In this document: piece by piece, positions 8,566 through 17,112 of the stretch
Layout of the letters: each line of letters opens with the position of its first letter
Position numbering within the stretch: position 1 is the first letter of the stretch
Assembly: GCF_001006305.1 (NCBI RefSeq)
Contig: NZ_LBHJ01000003.1
Span: 795,709-859,708, forward strand
Length of the DNA stretch: 64,000 bases
Source of the DNA: Silvibacterium bohemicum
GTDB lineage: Bacteria; Acidobacteriota; Terriglobia; Terriglobales; Acidobacteriaceae
Direction of reading: 5' to 3'
The notes under the pieces: generated by a model
Told to the model about the DNA's origin: nothing
The model's database searches: none
Seen by the model: only the letters and a program-made list of their open reading frames with translations
Translations under genes and position numbers: made by a program

Positions 8566-9288
8566 ATGGCGACCTCAACGATCCGGCTTAGACGGTTAAG
8601 AGGGGAAGATGTCTTCTTTCTCTCCATGGTGGCGCTGATCCTCGCAACAGTCGTCATCGGGTTTGGACAGAGTTACTTCCTGCCCGGAATGTTTTTGGCC
8701 AAACTGCCGAATGCTTTGGTGCACGTGCACGGAGCACTTTTCGTAAGCTGGATATTACTGCTTGTCGTTCAGACAGTGCTGGTCTCTGTCAATCGTGTGC
8801 AGTGGCACATGCAGCTCGGCATTCTGGGTCTGGTGTTGGCCCCTTTAATGGTTATCATAGGCACCTGGACAATCCTCGATTCCATCCACCGTCGAGGAGT
8901 TCCGCGAGTTCCTCAAGGCGAGATGCTGGCCGGCGACCTTCTCGAATTAGCATTTTTTTCAGTCTTCGTGGCCTGGGGTCTCTTAAAAAGGGGGGATAGA
9001 GTGGCACATAAACGCCTGATGCTCTTCTCAACGATAGCCATCTTAGGTCCAGCAATTAATCGGTGGCCGTTTGCATTTATGGCGAGCGCTCCAGCTCAGG
9101 GTGCCCTTTTTCTTGCTTTTCCTGCCCTTATCGTGGGCTACGACCTGATATCCGTGAAGAGACTTCATCGGAGTACCCTCTGGGGATCACTGCTCATCAT
9201 CTTAATGGTTGCTGCAATGCTGTTGGTTCCTTCATTGGCGGTGTGGCAACAGTTCACCGTTTGGGTCCAAGGCACCTCATGGCTTTAA
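8566..9288 (+). CDS. multi-pass membrane protein
   Basis: The 240-residue product starts at ATG 8566, where AGGAG lies 9 bases upstream; the frame is open further upstream but has no ribosome site there. About seven hydrophobic helices are visible, beginning with FFLSMVALILATVVIGFG. His residues recur at the helix ends (LVHVHG, QWHMQLG, RVAHKRL), a pattern seen in cytochrome-b-like or haem-transfer membrane proteins. I do not recognise the family. The gene stands alone, with 253 bases and no gene before the AraC gene downstream. Confidence 0.55.
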   Translation: MATSTIRLRRLRGEDVFFLSMVALILATVVIGFGQSYFLPGMFLAKLPNALVHVHGALFVSWILLLVVQTVLVSVNRVQWHMQLGILGLVLAPLMVIIGTWTILDSIHRRGVPRVPQGEMLAGDLLELAFFSVFVAWGLLKRGDRVAHKRLMLFSTIAILGPAINRWPFAFMASAPAQGALFLAFPALIVGYDLISVKRLHRSTLWGSLLIILMVAAMLLVPSLAVWQQFTVWVQGTSWL

Positions 9289-9541
9289 CCACTGCAGGCT
9301 TCTCTGACCAACCCAACAATGCTTTTCGCGACATAGACGCCGGATGGAACTCCCAATAGAGGGGCTTGAGTAACTTGCCTGACCTGGCGGCTTCGTAATC
9401 TCAGTGACTGCAAAATCGGCAATCTACTCATCGAGGTCGTGTTGGAACCGGAACATTCTGGCGTCAAAGCGCCAATCGTAGATTCAACCAATACCTGACA
9501 AACTCCGAGTGCATCCAAATCGATCGTATGGGCACAATTCC

Positions 9542-10510
9542 TTATGCACCTTTTCGCCATGCATGAGGACTAACTCCCGTGATCTTACGGAACATGCGTA
9601 CAAATTGGCTCGAATCGGAAAACCCGGTGGTTGTAGCGACCTTCGCAACCGTGGAACCCGGTTCAAGGAGGAGCCGTTTCGCACGCTGAACTCTCATCTT
9701 CAGAATGTATTGGTATGGGGTCTCACCCAGCGAATCCCGGAACGACCTGGCGAAGTGATACCGGCTTAGGGAATTGAGTTGTGCCAGTTCTTCGAGTCGA
9801 ATTTCTCGATGGAGATTTTCCTCCATATATTCCAGAACTCGCTTCACGTGCGCGCGAGACAATCCTCCCTTCAGTTGTGGAATGAAGTTAGACACTTCTC
9901 CGTATTTGCGGACCAGCGCTACCGACAACGTCATACTCAGGAGGTCACCATATAAGGCACCCATCAACCACCCGGTCCTCATCTCGCGGTTCATCTCGTT
10001 CAGTAAGAGCCCGAGCTGCTCATCTCGAAAGGCCCAGCGGAGGTTGAAATCGCAGAAGCCTTTCACTCCGAGCTCTCTCGCTGCATCGTTGAGCAAAGCG
10101 GGTTCTATGGCAGCCACGACCCGCTGAGTCGATCCATGCCAAATGACAGTGTCCCGAGTACCCGCGGGCAACAGCATCATGCTTCCAGGGACTGAACGCT
10201 CTCGTCCGGACCTCCCAGAACAAGACCACTCCATGTCTACCTGTCCCTTGGTTTGCAAATGCAGACATAGGGTCTCGTGATCGTGAATGGGAATCTCGCA
10301 TCCCTCATGGTGATGCTTCTCCAGGATCAGTCTGTACCAGGGCGATTGGCGGCTGTCCAGTACCGGACGCTCTTTGAAGAGAGGGATGTGTTCGCTCCCG
10401 GCACGGACGAACAAGCGCTTGCTCTCTGCCTGCGGCAACGAACTTGGTGAGGCCACTTGCCCGTTGGTCGGCTCTACGGAACTCCTTGATGAGTCATGTT
10501 GTTTAGCCAT
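9542..10510 (-). CDS. AraC-family transcriptional regulator
   Basis: The 322-residue protein has an N-terminal cupin-like sensing half; residues containing HDHETLCLHLQTKG form the sensor barrel. The C-terminal AraC/XylS domain has two HTH motifs, beginning at LSRAHVKRVLEYMEEN and ending with GFSDSSQFVRMFRKITGVSP, the standard second recognition helix. I place the start at ATG 10510; an ATG at 10543 is also in frame but would overlap the tandem repeat upstream. Two near-identical 15-base direct repeats lie 26 bases upstream and are probably its own operator. The divergent hydrolase gene is a likely target. Confidence 0.85.
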   Translation of the reverse strand: MAKQHDSSRSSVEPTNGQVASPSSLPQAESKRLFVRAGSEHIPLFKERPVLDSRQSPWYRLILEKHHHEGCEIPIHDHETLCLHLQTKGQVDMEWSCSGRSGRERSVPGSMMLLPAGTRDTVIWHGSTQRVVAAIEPALLNDAARELGVKGFCDFNLRWAFRDEQLGLLLNEMNREMRTGWLMGALYGDLLSMTLSVALVRKYGEVSNFIPQLKGGLSRAHVKRVLEYMEENLHREIRLEELAQLNSLSRYHFARSFRDSLGETPYQYILKMRVQRAKRLLLEPGSTVAKVATTTGFSDSSQFVRMFRKITGVSPHAWRKGA

Positions 10511-10535
10511 CCTGCGGTAACCCCCCATTCCTAGT

Positions 10536-10570
10536 AGCAACAATGCACTACGTTCAGCAACATTGCACTA
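10536..10570. promoter_or_regulatory. tandem direct repeat, probable AraC-type operator
   Basis: AGCAACAATGCACTA at 10536-10550 and AGCAACATTGCACTA at 10556-10570 differ at one base and are spaced 20 bases start to start, about two helical turns. That spacing is the classical layout for an AraC-family dimer on half-sites. The pair lies upstream of the AraC gene and 274 bases before the hydrolase gene. The remaining 10571-10843 stretch shows no gene. Confidence 0.55.
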
Positions 10571-10843
10571 TCAGACCCTTGAAGACTGGTACACAGCCAG
10601 AGATGATTGAGCGGTGAGCGAAGCCCACAGGATCAACCCCAAATGCGCCTCTTCGATGATATTTGAGTTCCACGCCTCATGGGTTGGTCCGAAGTTCTGG
10701 TGGGTAGACGGTTGACGAATGCAGAACCGACAGCGGCGGAGCATTCGACTTTGCCGCATAGCTAATGCGCACCCTTGTATCTCATCGGCAGTCGTCGCTG
10801 ACAGCCCAAACCAATCACAAGAACCTTTGAAGGAGACTCGAAC

Positions 10844-11734
10844 ATGCCAACGGCAACCGAAACTACCACCAAGGACTACCCGGTTCACTACTCAACTGCA
10901 AAGATCAACAATCTGGATATCTTCTATCGTGAGGCGGGTCCGAAAGACGCACCCGTTCTTCTCCTGCTGCATGGATTCCCGACTTCATCGAATATGTTCC
11001 GTAATCTGATTCCTCGGCTGGCTGGGCCTTTCCGCATCATTGCTCCCGACTACCCGGGCTATGGATTCAGCAGCATGCCTGATCGCAAGAGCTTCTCGTA
11101 CACGTTCGAAAACATGACAAATCTTGTCGAGGAACTCACCAACCAGCTCGGCCTCACGAAATACACGATGTACGTGATGGATTACGGTGCGCCGATCGGA
11201 TACCGTTTGGCGATTCGTCACCCCGAGAAGGTCTCAGGTCTAATCGTCCAGAACGGTAACGCCTACGAAGAGGGGCTTCGCGAGTTCTGGGATCCGATCA
11301 AGAAGTACTGGGGAGAGGCAACAGCCGAAAATCGTGCGGCGCTGGAGCGTTTGACTAAGCCCGATGCGACCAAATGGCAGTACGAAAATGGGGTTTCTGA
11401 CAAGACTCTGGTCGATCCGACCACTTATACCCTCGATCAGGCCGGGATGGATCGTCCTGGTAACGCCGATATCCAGTTGGACATGTTGTACGACTATCGG
11501 ACGAATGTGCCGCTCTATCCTCAGTTCCAGGAGTTCTTCCGCAAGTATCAACCGCCGACGCTGATTACGTGGGGTAAGAATGATTTCATCTTCCCGCCCG
11601 AGGGTGCGGCTCCCTATAAGCGTGATCTCCCGAAGGTTGAAACGCACATACTCGAAACGGGACATTTCGCACTCGAGACTCATGGGGAGGAGATTGCAAC
11701 GCGCATCCTAGAGTTCTTCGCAAAGCGTGGTTGA
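10844..11734 (+). CDS. alpha/beta hydrolase with Asp nucleophile (haloalkane dehalogenase or epoxide hydrolase type)
   Basis: The 296-residue protein has the HGFPTSS oxyanion segment near residue 44. Its nucleophile elbow reads VMDYGAP, with Asp where serine hydrolases have Ser. Asp in this position is characteristic of haloalkane dehalogenases, haloacetate dehalogenases and soluble epoxide hydrolases. The late His is in ETGHFALETHG near the C-terminus. The WGKNDFIFPP segment supplies the family's late strand and acid position. No signal peptide is seen, so it is cytoplasmic. AAGGAG lies 9 bases before the ATG. A strong hairpin terminator ends the transcript. The exact substrate is unknown. 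Confidence 0.8.
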   Translation: MPTATETTTKDYPVHYSTAKINNLDIFYREAGPKDAPVLLLLHGFPTSSNMFRNLIPRLAGPFRIIAPDYPGYGFSSMPDRKSFSYTFENMTNLVEELTNQLGLTKYTMYVMDYGAPIGYRLAIRHPEKVSGLIVQNGNAYEEGLREFWDPIKKYWGEATAENRAALERLTKPDATKWQYENGVSDKTLVDPTTYTLDQAGMDRPGNADIQLDMLYDYRTNVPLYPQFQEFFRKYQPPTLITWGKNDFIFPPEGAAPYKRDLPKVETHILETGHFALETHGEEIATRILEFFAKRG

Positions 11735-11743
11735 TTGCCCATG

Positions 11744-11779
11744 CGTGTGGACGGCACACTGTGTGCCGTCCACACGTTT
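11744..11779 (+). terminator. hairpin terminator after the hydrolase gene
   Basis: A perfect 15-base inverted repeat, CGTGTGGACGGCACA (11744-11758) and its complement (11762-11776), with a 3-base loop, is followed by TTT. It sits 10 bases after the hydrolase stop and before the next gene's ribosome site. Confidence 0.7.
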
Positions 11780-11796
11780 GATTAACGTGAGGGCAT

Positions 11797-12432
11797 ATGA
11801 AGCTCGGTTCACTCCTTTTCACACCTGTTGTCAAGAAACTTCAGGAGCGTTACGGCAGCCGGCGCCAATACGAAAGGATGGTTGGTTCCAGTGCGACCCG
11901 CGAGGATTTCACACAGTTTGAAACAGAGTTCCTCGCCGAACGCGATAGTTTTTACTGGGCGTCCACGAGTTCCTCAGGTTGGCCGTACGTACAGCACCGG
12001 GGCGGGCCACCAGGCTTTCTCAAGGTCGTTGACGACCACACTCTGGCCTTTGCCGATTTCTCAGGGAACAAACAGTACATCACGACCGGGAACCTGCTTA
12101 CGGATAACAGGGTCGCAATGATCTTCGTCGACTATCCGCGGCAGGCGCGTCTCAAAGTCCTGGGACGGGCAGATGTATTCGAAGGGAAGGACGCCGCAGC
12201 CTGGCTGGACAGAGTGAAGGTACCTGGCTATAAGGCGGTCATCGAAAGAGTCTATGTGATCCATGTGGAGGCATTTGACTGGAACTGTCAACAGCACATC
12301 GTTCCGCGCTATACCGCCGAGGAGATTCATGCAGCTGTGCATGCAATTGAAGAACGTGTCAGCGCCTTAGAGACCGAAAACTCTCGTCTGCGCGCGGAAC
12401 TCGCCGCCAAGAAGTTGAGCGAAATCCCGTGA
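11797..12432 (+). CDS. pyridoxamine 5'-phosphate oxidase-like flavoprotein
   Basis: The 211-residue protein has the FMN split-barrel pattern: FYWASTSSSGWPYVQHRGGPPGF holds the first strands and the phosphate-binding turn, and the GNKQYITTGNLLTDNRVAMIF segment is typical of the MSMEG-type PNPOx-like family. Family members bind FMN or F420 and reduce small organic molecules. The final 40 residues form a heptad-like coiled coil (IEERVSALETENSRLRAELA), probably for oligomerisation. GAGGGC precedes the ATG. It starts the plus-strand series running through the XapX, carbonic-anhydrase-like and rpiA genes. Confidence 0.75.
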   Translation: MKLGSLLFTPVVKKLQERYGSRRQYERMVGSSATREDFTQFETEFLAERDSFYWASTSSSGWPYVQHRGGPPGFLKVVDDHTLAFADFSGNKQYITTGNLLTDNRVAMIFVDYPRQARLKVLGRADVFEGKDAAAWLDRVKVPGYKAVIERVYVIHVEAFDWNCQQHIVPRYTAEEIHAAVHAIEERVSALETENSRLRAELAAKKLSEIP

Positions 12433-12498
12433 CAGGGAGAGCACTGCGGTGAATAAACCGATAACCCGGCTTCTTCGAAGCCTCTGGAGTGAAGAATC

Positions 12499-12798
12499 GT
12501 GAAACTCATGATTGGAGTTGTCGTCAGTTTCATTGTCGGAGCAGGGTGCCGATACTTCGACATACCGGTCCCAAGCCCGCCGGTAATTCCCGGTGCGCTG
12601 TTGGTCCTCGCAATGACCATCGGCTATTCCGCAACAAACAAGTTTCTGAATCGCAAAGGGGAGTTTGCGAGCACCTCGCATCTTTGCGGTGGGCCAACCG
12701 GCATATCGGTGAGAAATGCCAAGACAGATTGTCATCCGAACATAGCTGGAGGCGACACAAGGCCAGACATCGCAACGAACGCCACAGACGTACGTTGA
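12499..12798 (+). CDS. XapX-domain small membrane protein
   Basis: The 99-residue product has the XapX pattern: one N-terminal hydrophobic segment, a VPVPSPPVIPG proline turn and a second hydrophobic segment GALLVLAMTIGYSA. A hydrophilic tail containing LCGGPTG follows, a motif I associate with longer XapX proteins. The start is GTG, supported by GGAG 9 bases upstream. The function is unknown in the family; XapX genes are commonly found beside small hydrolases and redox genes, as here. It follows the PNPOx-like gene by 66 bases. Confidence 0.7.
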   Translation: MKLMIGVVVSFIVGAGCRYFDIPVPSPPVIPGALLVLAMTIGYSATNKFLNRKGEFASTSHLCGGPTGISVRNAKTDCHPNIAGGDTRPDIATNATDVR

Positions 12799-12845
12799 TG
12801 ATGCATCGTCGTGGATCTCGAATAAATGTAGAGGAGAAGTACAAA

Positions 12846-13463
12846 ATGATCAGCACAGAAGACAGTAGGAAAGCAGATGATTTCGATGCATTCGTGTACT
12901 CGCAGAGTCCGGGATACAACGAACTCAACATGAGGGTCGCGTTCAAGAATGCGATTCCGCTTCGAACGATTGTGATTTATTGCTATGACCCGCGTGCAGT
13001 ACAAATACCATTTGCGCTGGCTAAGATTTGGCCGGACGAGGTGTATCCCGGCGAGTTGGTGTTTGACGAACGCGGCAACAAAGTTGGATCTACGACAACC
13101 ATCTTTCCAATTGTCGTAGCGGGTGGACGCGCTATCGATGCACTTCGTTCCATCACCATTGGGCAACACCTCTTCGGCGTCCAGAACATTGTCGTTGCCC
13201 ATCATACGTTCTGCGGGACAAGCAGTTTCACTGCGGATGGCCTCATCGAGGCCTTTCAGGCTGAGCAAGGGACGGATCTTTCAGAGGTATACGAAAGGGA
13301 CAGCCTGGCAATCTCCCACTTCAGATCGTCGCTTCAGCAAGACGTCGATCTGCTCCGCGCATCTGCTGGAGTACCGAGGACAGTCGGCATCTATGGTTAT
13401 TTGTTCAACATCGATACAGACGAATTCACTTTGATCGTGAAAGATACGCAGCACGGCCGATGA
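12846..13463 (+). CDS. beta-carbonic-anhydrase-like protein
   Basis: The 205-residue product starts at ATG 12846 behind AGGAGA; the frame is open much further upstream but overlaps the XapX gene and has no ribosome site. The zinc ligands of beta-carbonic anhydrases are recognisable: Cys46-x-Asp48-x-Arg50 in YCYDPR, and His120-x-x-Cys123 in AHHTFCG, about 70 residues later. A GGRAIDALRS segment sits where family members have AGN/GGxxxxxxRS. Overall similarity is low and the CO2-pocket residues differ, so it may act on another substrate. Confidence 0.65.
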   Translation: MISTEDSRKADDFDAFVYSQSPGYNELNMRVAFKNAIPLRTIVIYCYDPRAVQIPFALAKIWPDEVYPGELVFDERGNKVGSTTTIFPIVVAGGRAIDALRSITIGQHLFGVQNIVVAHHTFCGTSSFTADGLIEAFQAEQGTDLSEVYERDSLAISHFRSSLQQDVDLLRASAGVPRTVGIYGYLFNIDTDEFTLIVKDTQHGR

Positions 13464-13557
13464 AGGTGCGTCGAGGGTTCTCTCTTATTGGGTGATGTGT
13501 CCCTTCCCACATCGACGCCCTGAGAAGTGGTCACATGCAGGAATCAGGAGCAATACG

Positions 13558-14247
13558 ATGACAGGTATGACGCAGGATGATGCAAAGCTACTTGCGGCAA
13601 AGCGGGCAGTGGAGTTTATCTCCGACGGCATGAAGGTAGGGTTGGGAACTGGAACAACGACGACTCTGTTCATCCATGAGTTGGGCAAGGCAGTGCAGAG
13701 CGGGTTGCGCATCGAGGCTATTGCGACCAGCGACGCAAGCGCGACGCTCGCTAAGGAGTTGGGAATTCCGCTTACCAACTTCAATGACACCCCAGTGCTG
13801 GACGTAAACGTGGATGGCGCGGACGAGATCGCGCCGAGACTTGCCCTGATCAAAGGCGGCCACGGAGCGCATTTGCGCGAGAAGATTGTGGCTTCGGCGG
13901 CGCGGCAGTTCATCGTCGTAGCCGATGAGACTAAGGTAGTTCAAAAGCTGGGCAAGTTTCCCCTGCCGGTGGAGGTGATCCATCTGGCTCTACCGCTGGT
14001 AACGCGTCAGCTAAAGGATCGGGGACTAAATCCTGTGCTGCGTGCGGCGCTCAATGGCACGGGGCCGTGGATCACCGATGAAGGCAATGTAATCCTGGAC
14101 TGTCATTGTGGGGTGATTGAGGAGCCTGAGAGGACAGCGATGGAGCTCCGCAACATTGTAGGTGTTGTGGAGCACGGGTTGTTCCTCGGTATGGCTACGC
14201 TGGCGCTGGTTGCGCGTGAGAATGGCGTGCGGGAACTGAGGCCATAG
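13558..14247 (+). CDS. rpiA: ribose-5-phosphate isomerase A
   Basis: RpiA interconverts ribose 5-phosphate and ribulose 5-phosphate in the pentose phosphate pathway. The 229-residue protein has the full set of signatures: the phosphate loop VGLGTGTTT, the catalytic segment DVNVDGADEI with Asp/Asp, KGGHGAHLREK (family KGGGGALLREK) carrying the catalytic Glu and Lys, and the C-terminal GVVEHGLF. The KGGH variation, His for Gly, is slightly unusual. AGGAG lies 7 bases before ATG 13558. A T-rich hairpin follows the stop. Confidence 0.93.
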   Translation: MTGMTQDDAKLLAAKRAVEFISDGMKVGLGTGTTTTLFIHELGKAVQSGLRIEAIATSDASATLAKELGIPLTNFNDTPVLDVNVDGADEIAPRLALIKGGHGAHLREKIVASAARQFIVVADETKVVQKLGKFPLPVEVIHLALPLVTRQLKDRGLNPVLRAALNGTGPWITDEGNVILDCHCGVIEEPERTAMELRNIVGVVEHGLFLGMATLALVARENGVRELRP

Positions 14248-14262
14248 ACTGCACTGTCGAAG

Positions 14263-14300
14263 GATGCTACGCGTCTGCATCCGCTCACGTAGTATTTTTT
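14263..14300 (+). terminator. likely intrinsic terminator after rpiA
   Basis: CTACG at 14267-14271 pairs with CGTAG at 14288-14292 around a 16-base loop that can also pair in part (GGATGC/GCATCC). A run of six T follows at 14295-14300. The stem is short, so this is moderate evidence. Confidence 0.45.
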
Positions 14301-14323
14301 AGCGGAGGTGAAAGGTGTGATGA

Positions 14324-14845
14324 ATGAGCTCGTCTCGGAAATATTTCCTTATGACGGATCGGCTTGGATTCAGTACCTGGGAGGAGGGAGATGACGCGTT
14401 GGCTCTCACGCTTTGGGGCTCTACCGAGGTATCCGCTTTGATCGGAGGCCCGTTCACAACTGCCGAGGTTCATGCGCGGCTCAGGCGTGAAATAGATACG
14501 ATGAACGCCCATAAAGTTCAATACTGGCCGGTGTTCTTCCTCCAAGACAACGAGCTTGCAGGATGTGCTGGGCTGCGGCCTTACCGAACTGGTGAGGATG
14601 TTTTTGAATTAGGAGTGCATTTGCGTCCTAGCTATTGGGGGCAGGGCATTGCTCTGGAGGCGGCCCTCGCTGTTGTCGCGTATGCCTTCGAGCATATGGC
14701 AGCCAAAAGTCTGTTCGCAGGGCATCACCCGTAAAACCTGGGATCAGCAAGTCTTCTTCGGAAGCTTGGATTTTCTTTCACGCACGAAGAATTTTATCCG
14801 CCCACGGGTCGAAATCACCCTTCCTATTTGCTGGTCAATACCTAG
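14324..14845 (+). pseudogene. GNAT N-acetyltransferase interrupted by an in-frame stop
   Basis: The frame from ATG 14324 (AAAGG 8 bases upstream) encodes the GNAT core: a TDRLGFSTW start, the long helix, and the acetyl-CoA-binding helix in LRPSYWGQGIALEAAL. It reaches TAA at 14732-14734 straight after GHHP. Reading on in the same frame gives 36 more codons with the usual GNAT ending: NLGSASLLRKLGFSFTHEEF, then YPPTGRNHPSYLL, and a TAG at 14843. Family members have Glu after GHHP (GHHPEN), so a single GAA-to-TAA change explains the stop. This is a recent nonsense mutation, or a base-calling error, in an otherwise intact 173-codon gene. Confidence 0.8.
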
Positions 14846-14911
14846 CATTCGAGTTAGGTGTTCACACTACACGTCAGTCAACCAGGCTTCTGATTTCGTT
14901 GGGTTGATGTT

Positions 14912-14965
14912 TCATTGAGGGTTCACCATCTACTTCCGACAAGATGACTTATCGGGACTGAGGCA
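14912..14965 (+). repeat. dispersed intergenic repeat, family 2, copy b
   Basis: The segment cattgagggttcaccatcta, then cttccgacaagatgacttatcg, matches the cores at 6771-6845 and 35807-35873 with a few substitutions. It lies between the broken GNAT gene and the next gene. Nothing else is evident in 14846-15220. Confidence 0.4.
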
Positions 14966-15220
14966 AGAGCAACGGAGGCTATGTGGCGGATCTCGATTCA
15001 GCGAGTATGGAGTACTGTACTTTCGCGATCGCAACAAGCTTTCCATCTGGCGGGGTGGCTTTCACTTCAAGGACGGGTTCACTTTTCCAAGTTAGCAATC
15101 GAACAGTTCCTTATGGAAGGCTGCCTGCACACTCGGCAGTGGATTAAGGTGCGGCGAGACGAAGGCCAGATGATACCAGCCACTCTTGAACACGCAGACG
15201 CCATGATGCAAGAATTGATT

Positions 15221-15715
15221 ATGCTCCTCCATCACTACTCAACCGGCAAGATCGTTGAGATCAACTCGACAGTACAACTCCCGGTGATGAAGCCTTCCGA
15301 CAGGCCCACCGGATTTTGGGTATCTGTTGTCGGACCCAATGACTGGAAGAGTAAGCACCCGGGCGATCTACTCGATCGGAACCTCTATGAGGTCAAGCTG
15401 GCAGGTAAACACAACCTGCTTTTCATGAACACCAGAGAGCAGTTGTCGGCCTTCACGAAGGTGTATGGCCTCAAGCTTAAAGGCGAAACATGGATCGCCA
15501 TCGACTGGGCAAAAGTAGCAGCCGAATATCAGGGCGTGATCATCGCTCCTTTCTTTGCGGAACACGACGACTACGACGACCTGTTTTGGTACGGTGCCTG
15601 GGGCTGCGCCAGCGGCTGCATTTGGGACAAAGATGCGATCTCTGGGATCAGTCTCATTCGGGAAGGAGACCAATTCTTGGGTCTCAAATTTCTACCAACC
15701 ATCTCTTTTGAGTGA
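15221..15715 (+). CDS. uncharacterised protein of a widespread small family
   Basis: I placed the start at ATG 15221, giving 164 residues beginning MLLHHYSTG. The frame is open back to 14981, but the upstream part looks non-coding and contains no good ribosome site. The product resembles a recurrent family of unknown function with an N-terminal LYHYS, then a KPxGxWVSV segment followed by DW (here RPTGFWVSV and DWKSKHP). It ends with IDWAKVAAEYQGVIIAPF and CASGCIWD. The conserved Trp, Asp and Cys suggest an enzyme or toxin-like fold, but no catalytic function can be named. Confidence 0.5.
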   Translation: MLLHHYSTGKIVEINSTVQLPVMKPSDRPTGFWVSVVGPNDWKSKHPGDLLDRNLYEVKLAGKHNLLFMNTREQLSAFTKVYGLKLKGETWIAIDWAKVAAEYQGVIIAPFFAEHDDYDDLFWYGAWGCASGCIWDKDAISGISLIREGDQFLGLKFLPTISFE

Positions 15716-15836
15716 GTAGGGCCGCAGGCAGCGGAATGGAGAGCTGCAGGAAGGGGAGGGAACCTGTTACGGTGCTGCTCGTAGTCAGCCAGTGGGTCGG
15801 ATCGTTGACGACAAGGCGACTTCTGATGACCTTGCA

Positions 15837-17021
15837 TTAAGCCTTGCCGGCTGGCGGAACCGCCTCTCTTCCACCGAAGCTACGAAACAGAGCCACAACG
15901 CGCTCGCAGGCATCCGAAGCATAAAACATCTCCGTGTTCACCATTGTGTCCGCCGTCATGGATCGCATGCGGGAGAACATCTCCGCCTCGAACGCGGCGA
16001 TTGCGTCCCCAGGCGTGTCTTCGCTGAGGAGAAACTTTGACAGGACCAGAGCATCAAGCATCGCCATATTCACGCCTTCGCCCGCATAGGGCGGCATGAC
16101 GTGCGCTGCATCTCCAATCAGCGTAACGTTTGGCTTCGGCGTCCAATGCTGATCCATCGGGCAAACAAGTAATGGACGCCAGACCATCGAGACGGCCTCC
16201 CTGAAGAGCGGTTCCCATAGGTCACTCCACCCTTTGAAATTGGCGTGGAACCATATCACTCGCTGGTCTGGACCGATTGCTTCTTCAATGTTCTGCCTTG
16301 CCGCGGGATCATCGGTCTTCAATCCCGCGTAGAACAGCACACTTCCATCTGGCTTCGTTCCCATGCCGATCGTCCGTTCGCCTCCCAAAGCGATCAACGC
16401 CGAGCCTCCGAGAAGATCCCACAACTCAGGTATAGCTTGCTTTGCCGCAGGGACGAGGCCTTCTACAAGCGAAACTCCGACATACTGCGGGCGAATCGAA
16501 GTGACCAACTCACGCAAGCGAGAGTTGGCGCCGTCGCAGCCGATGGCGATGTCAGCCACTGCGGTTTGCCCGTTTGCAAACCGTAACAAGACCTGCTCGC
16601 CCTGAAGCGCTGAAGACTCCAGCTTGCAGTCCCACTGCACGGTGCCAGGCCGAAGCGAGTCCAGCAGAAGATCGCGCAATGGACCACGTTCGATCTCAGG
16701 ACGTTGCCCCGGGCCGGACACCTGGCGGGGATGATCGTGAAGAACCTCCCCATAGGCATCGGTGAGGCGAAGGTTGTCGAGGTCCGGTCGATGATTGGCC
16801 CAGAACGCTTCTGTCAGGCCAGCGGCTTCGAGCGCCGCCAGTCCGGAGTCTTCGTGGAGATCCAATGCGCTGCCCTGGACCCGCGCATCGCGGCTCTGGT
16901 CACGCTCGTACACTGACACCTGAGCACCGCTTTGCTGCAGCAATCGAGCAAGCGTGAGCCCCCCTGGTCCTCCGCCGATGATGGCGATCTTCTTTCCGTG
17001 GATGGCACTCGTCCTACTCAT
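15837..17021 (-). CDS. FAD-dependent monooxygenase, TetX-like
   Basis: The 394-residue class A flavoprotein hydroxylase has the FAD-binding dinucleotide motif IAIIGGGPGGLTLARLL at residues 11-27 with ERD at the strand end. An IGCDGANS motif (DG) sits mid-protein, and GDAAHVMPPYAGEGVNMAM is the GD motif contacting FAD ribose. ATG 17021 has AGGAG 12 bases upstream; an ATG at 17168 would add a 49-residue tail and overlap the TetR end. It lies 91 bases downstream of the TetR gene on the same strand. Similarity to tetracycline-degrading TetX is at family level only. Confidence 0.85.
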   Translation of the reverse strand: MSRTSAIHGKKIAIIGGGPGGLTLARLLQQSGAQVSVYERDQSRDARVQGSALDLHEDSGLAALEAAGLTEAFWANHRPDLDNLRLTDAYGEVLHDHPRQVSGPGQRPEIERGPLRDLLLDSLRPGTVQWDCKLESSALQGEQVLLRFANGQTAVADIAIGCDGANSRLRELVTSIRPQYVGVSLVEGLVPAAKQAIPELWDLLGGSALIALGGERTIGMGTKPDGSVLFYAGLKTDDPAARQNIEEAIGPDQRVIWFHANFKGWSDLWEPLFREAVSMVWRPLLVCPMDQHWTPKPNVTLIGDAAHVMPPYAGEGVNMAMLDALVLSKFLLSEDTPGDAIAAFEAEMFSRMRSMTADTMVNTEMFYASDACERVVALFRSFGGREAVPPAGKA

Positions 17022-17112
17022 ATCCGATCTGATCTCCTGATTTACGCTCTGTTCCTGCGAATGATTGACCTGGGAAGCTGCAGCGGGAGGTGACTTTCTG
17101 TGCACGGCCGTT

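Noticed and set aside
14635-14918. Frameshift in the GNAT gene
   Set aside because: The two other frames give poor GNAT endings. The original frame continues cleanly past a single stop codon, so a nonsense change is the simpler reading.
15837-17021. Calling the flavoprotein a true tet(X) tetracycline-inactivating gene
   Set aside because: Only family-level motifs (GGGPGG, GD) are visible, shared by many class A hydroxylases.
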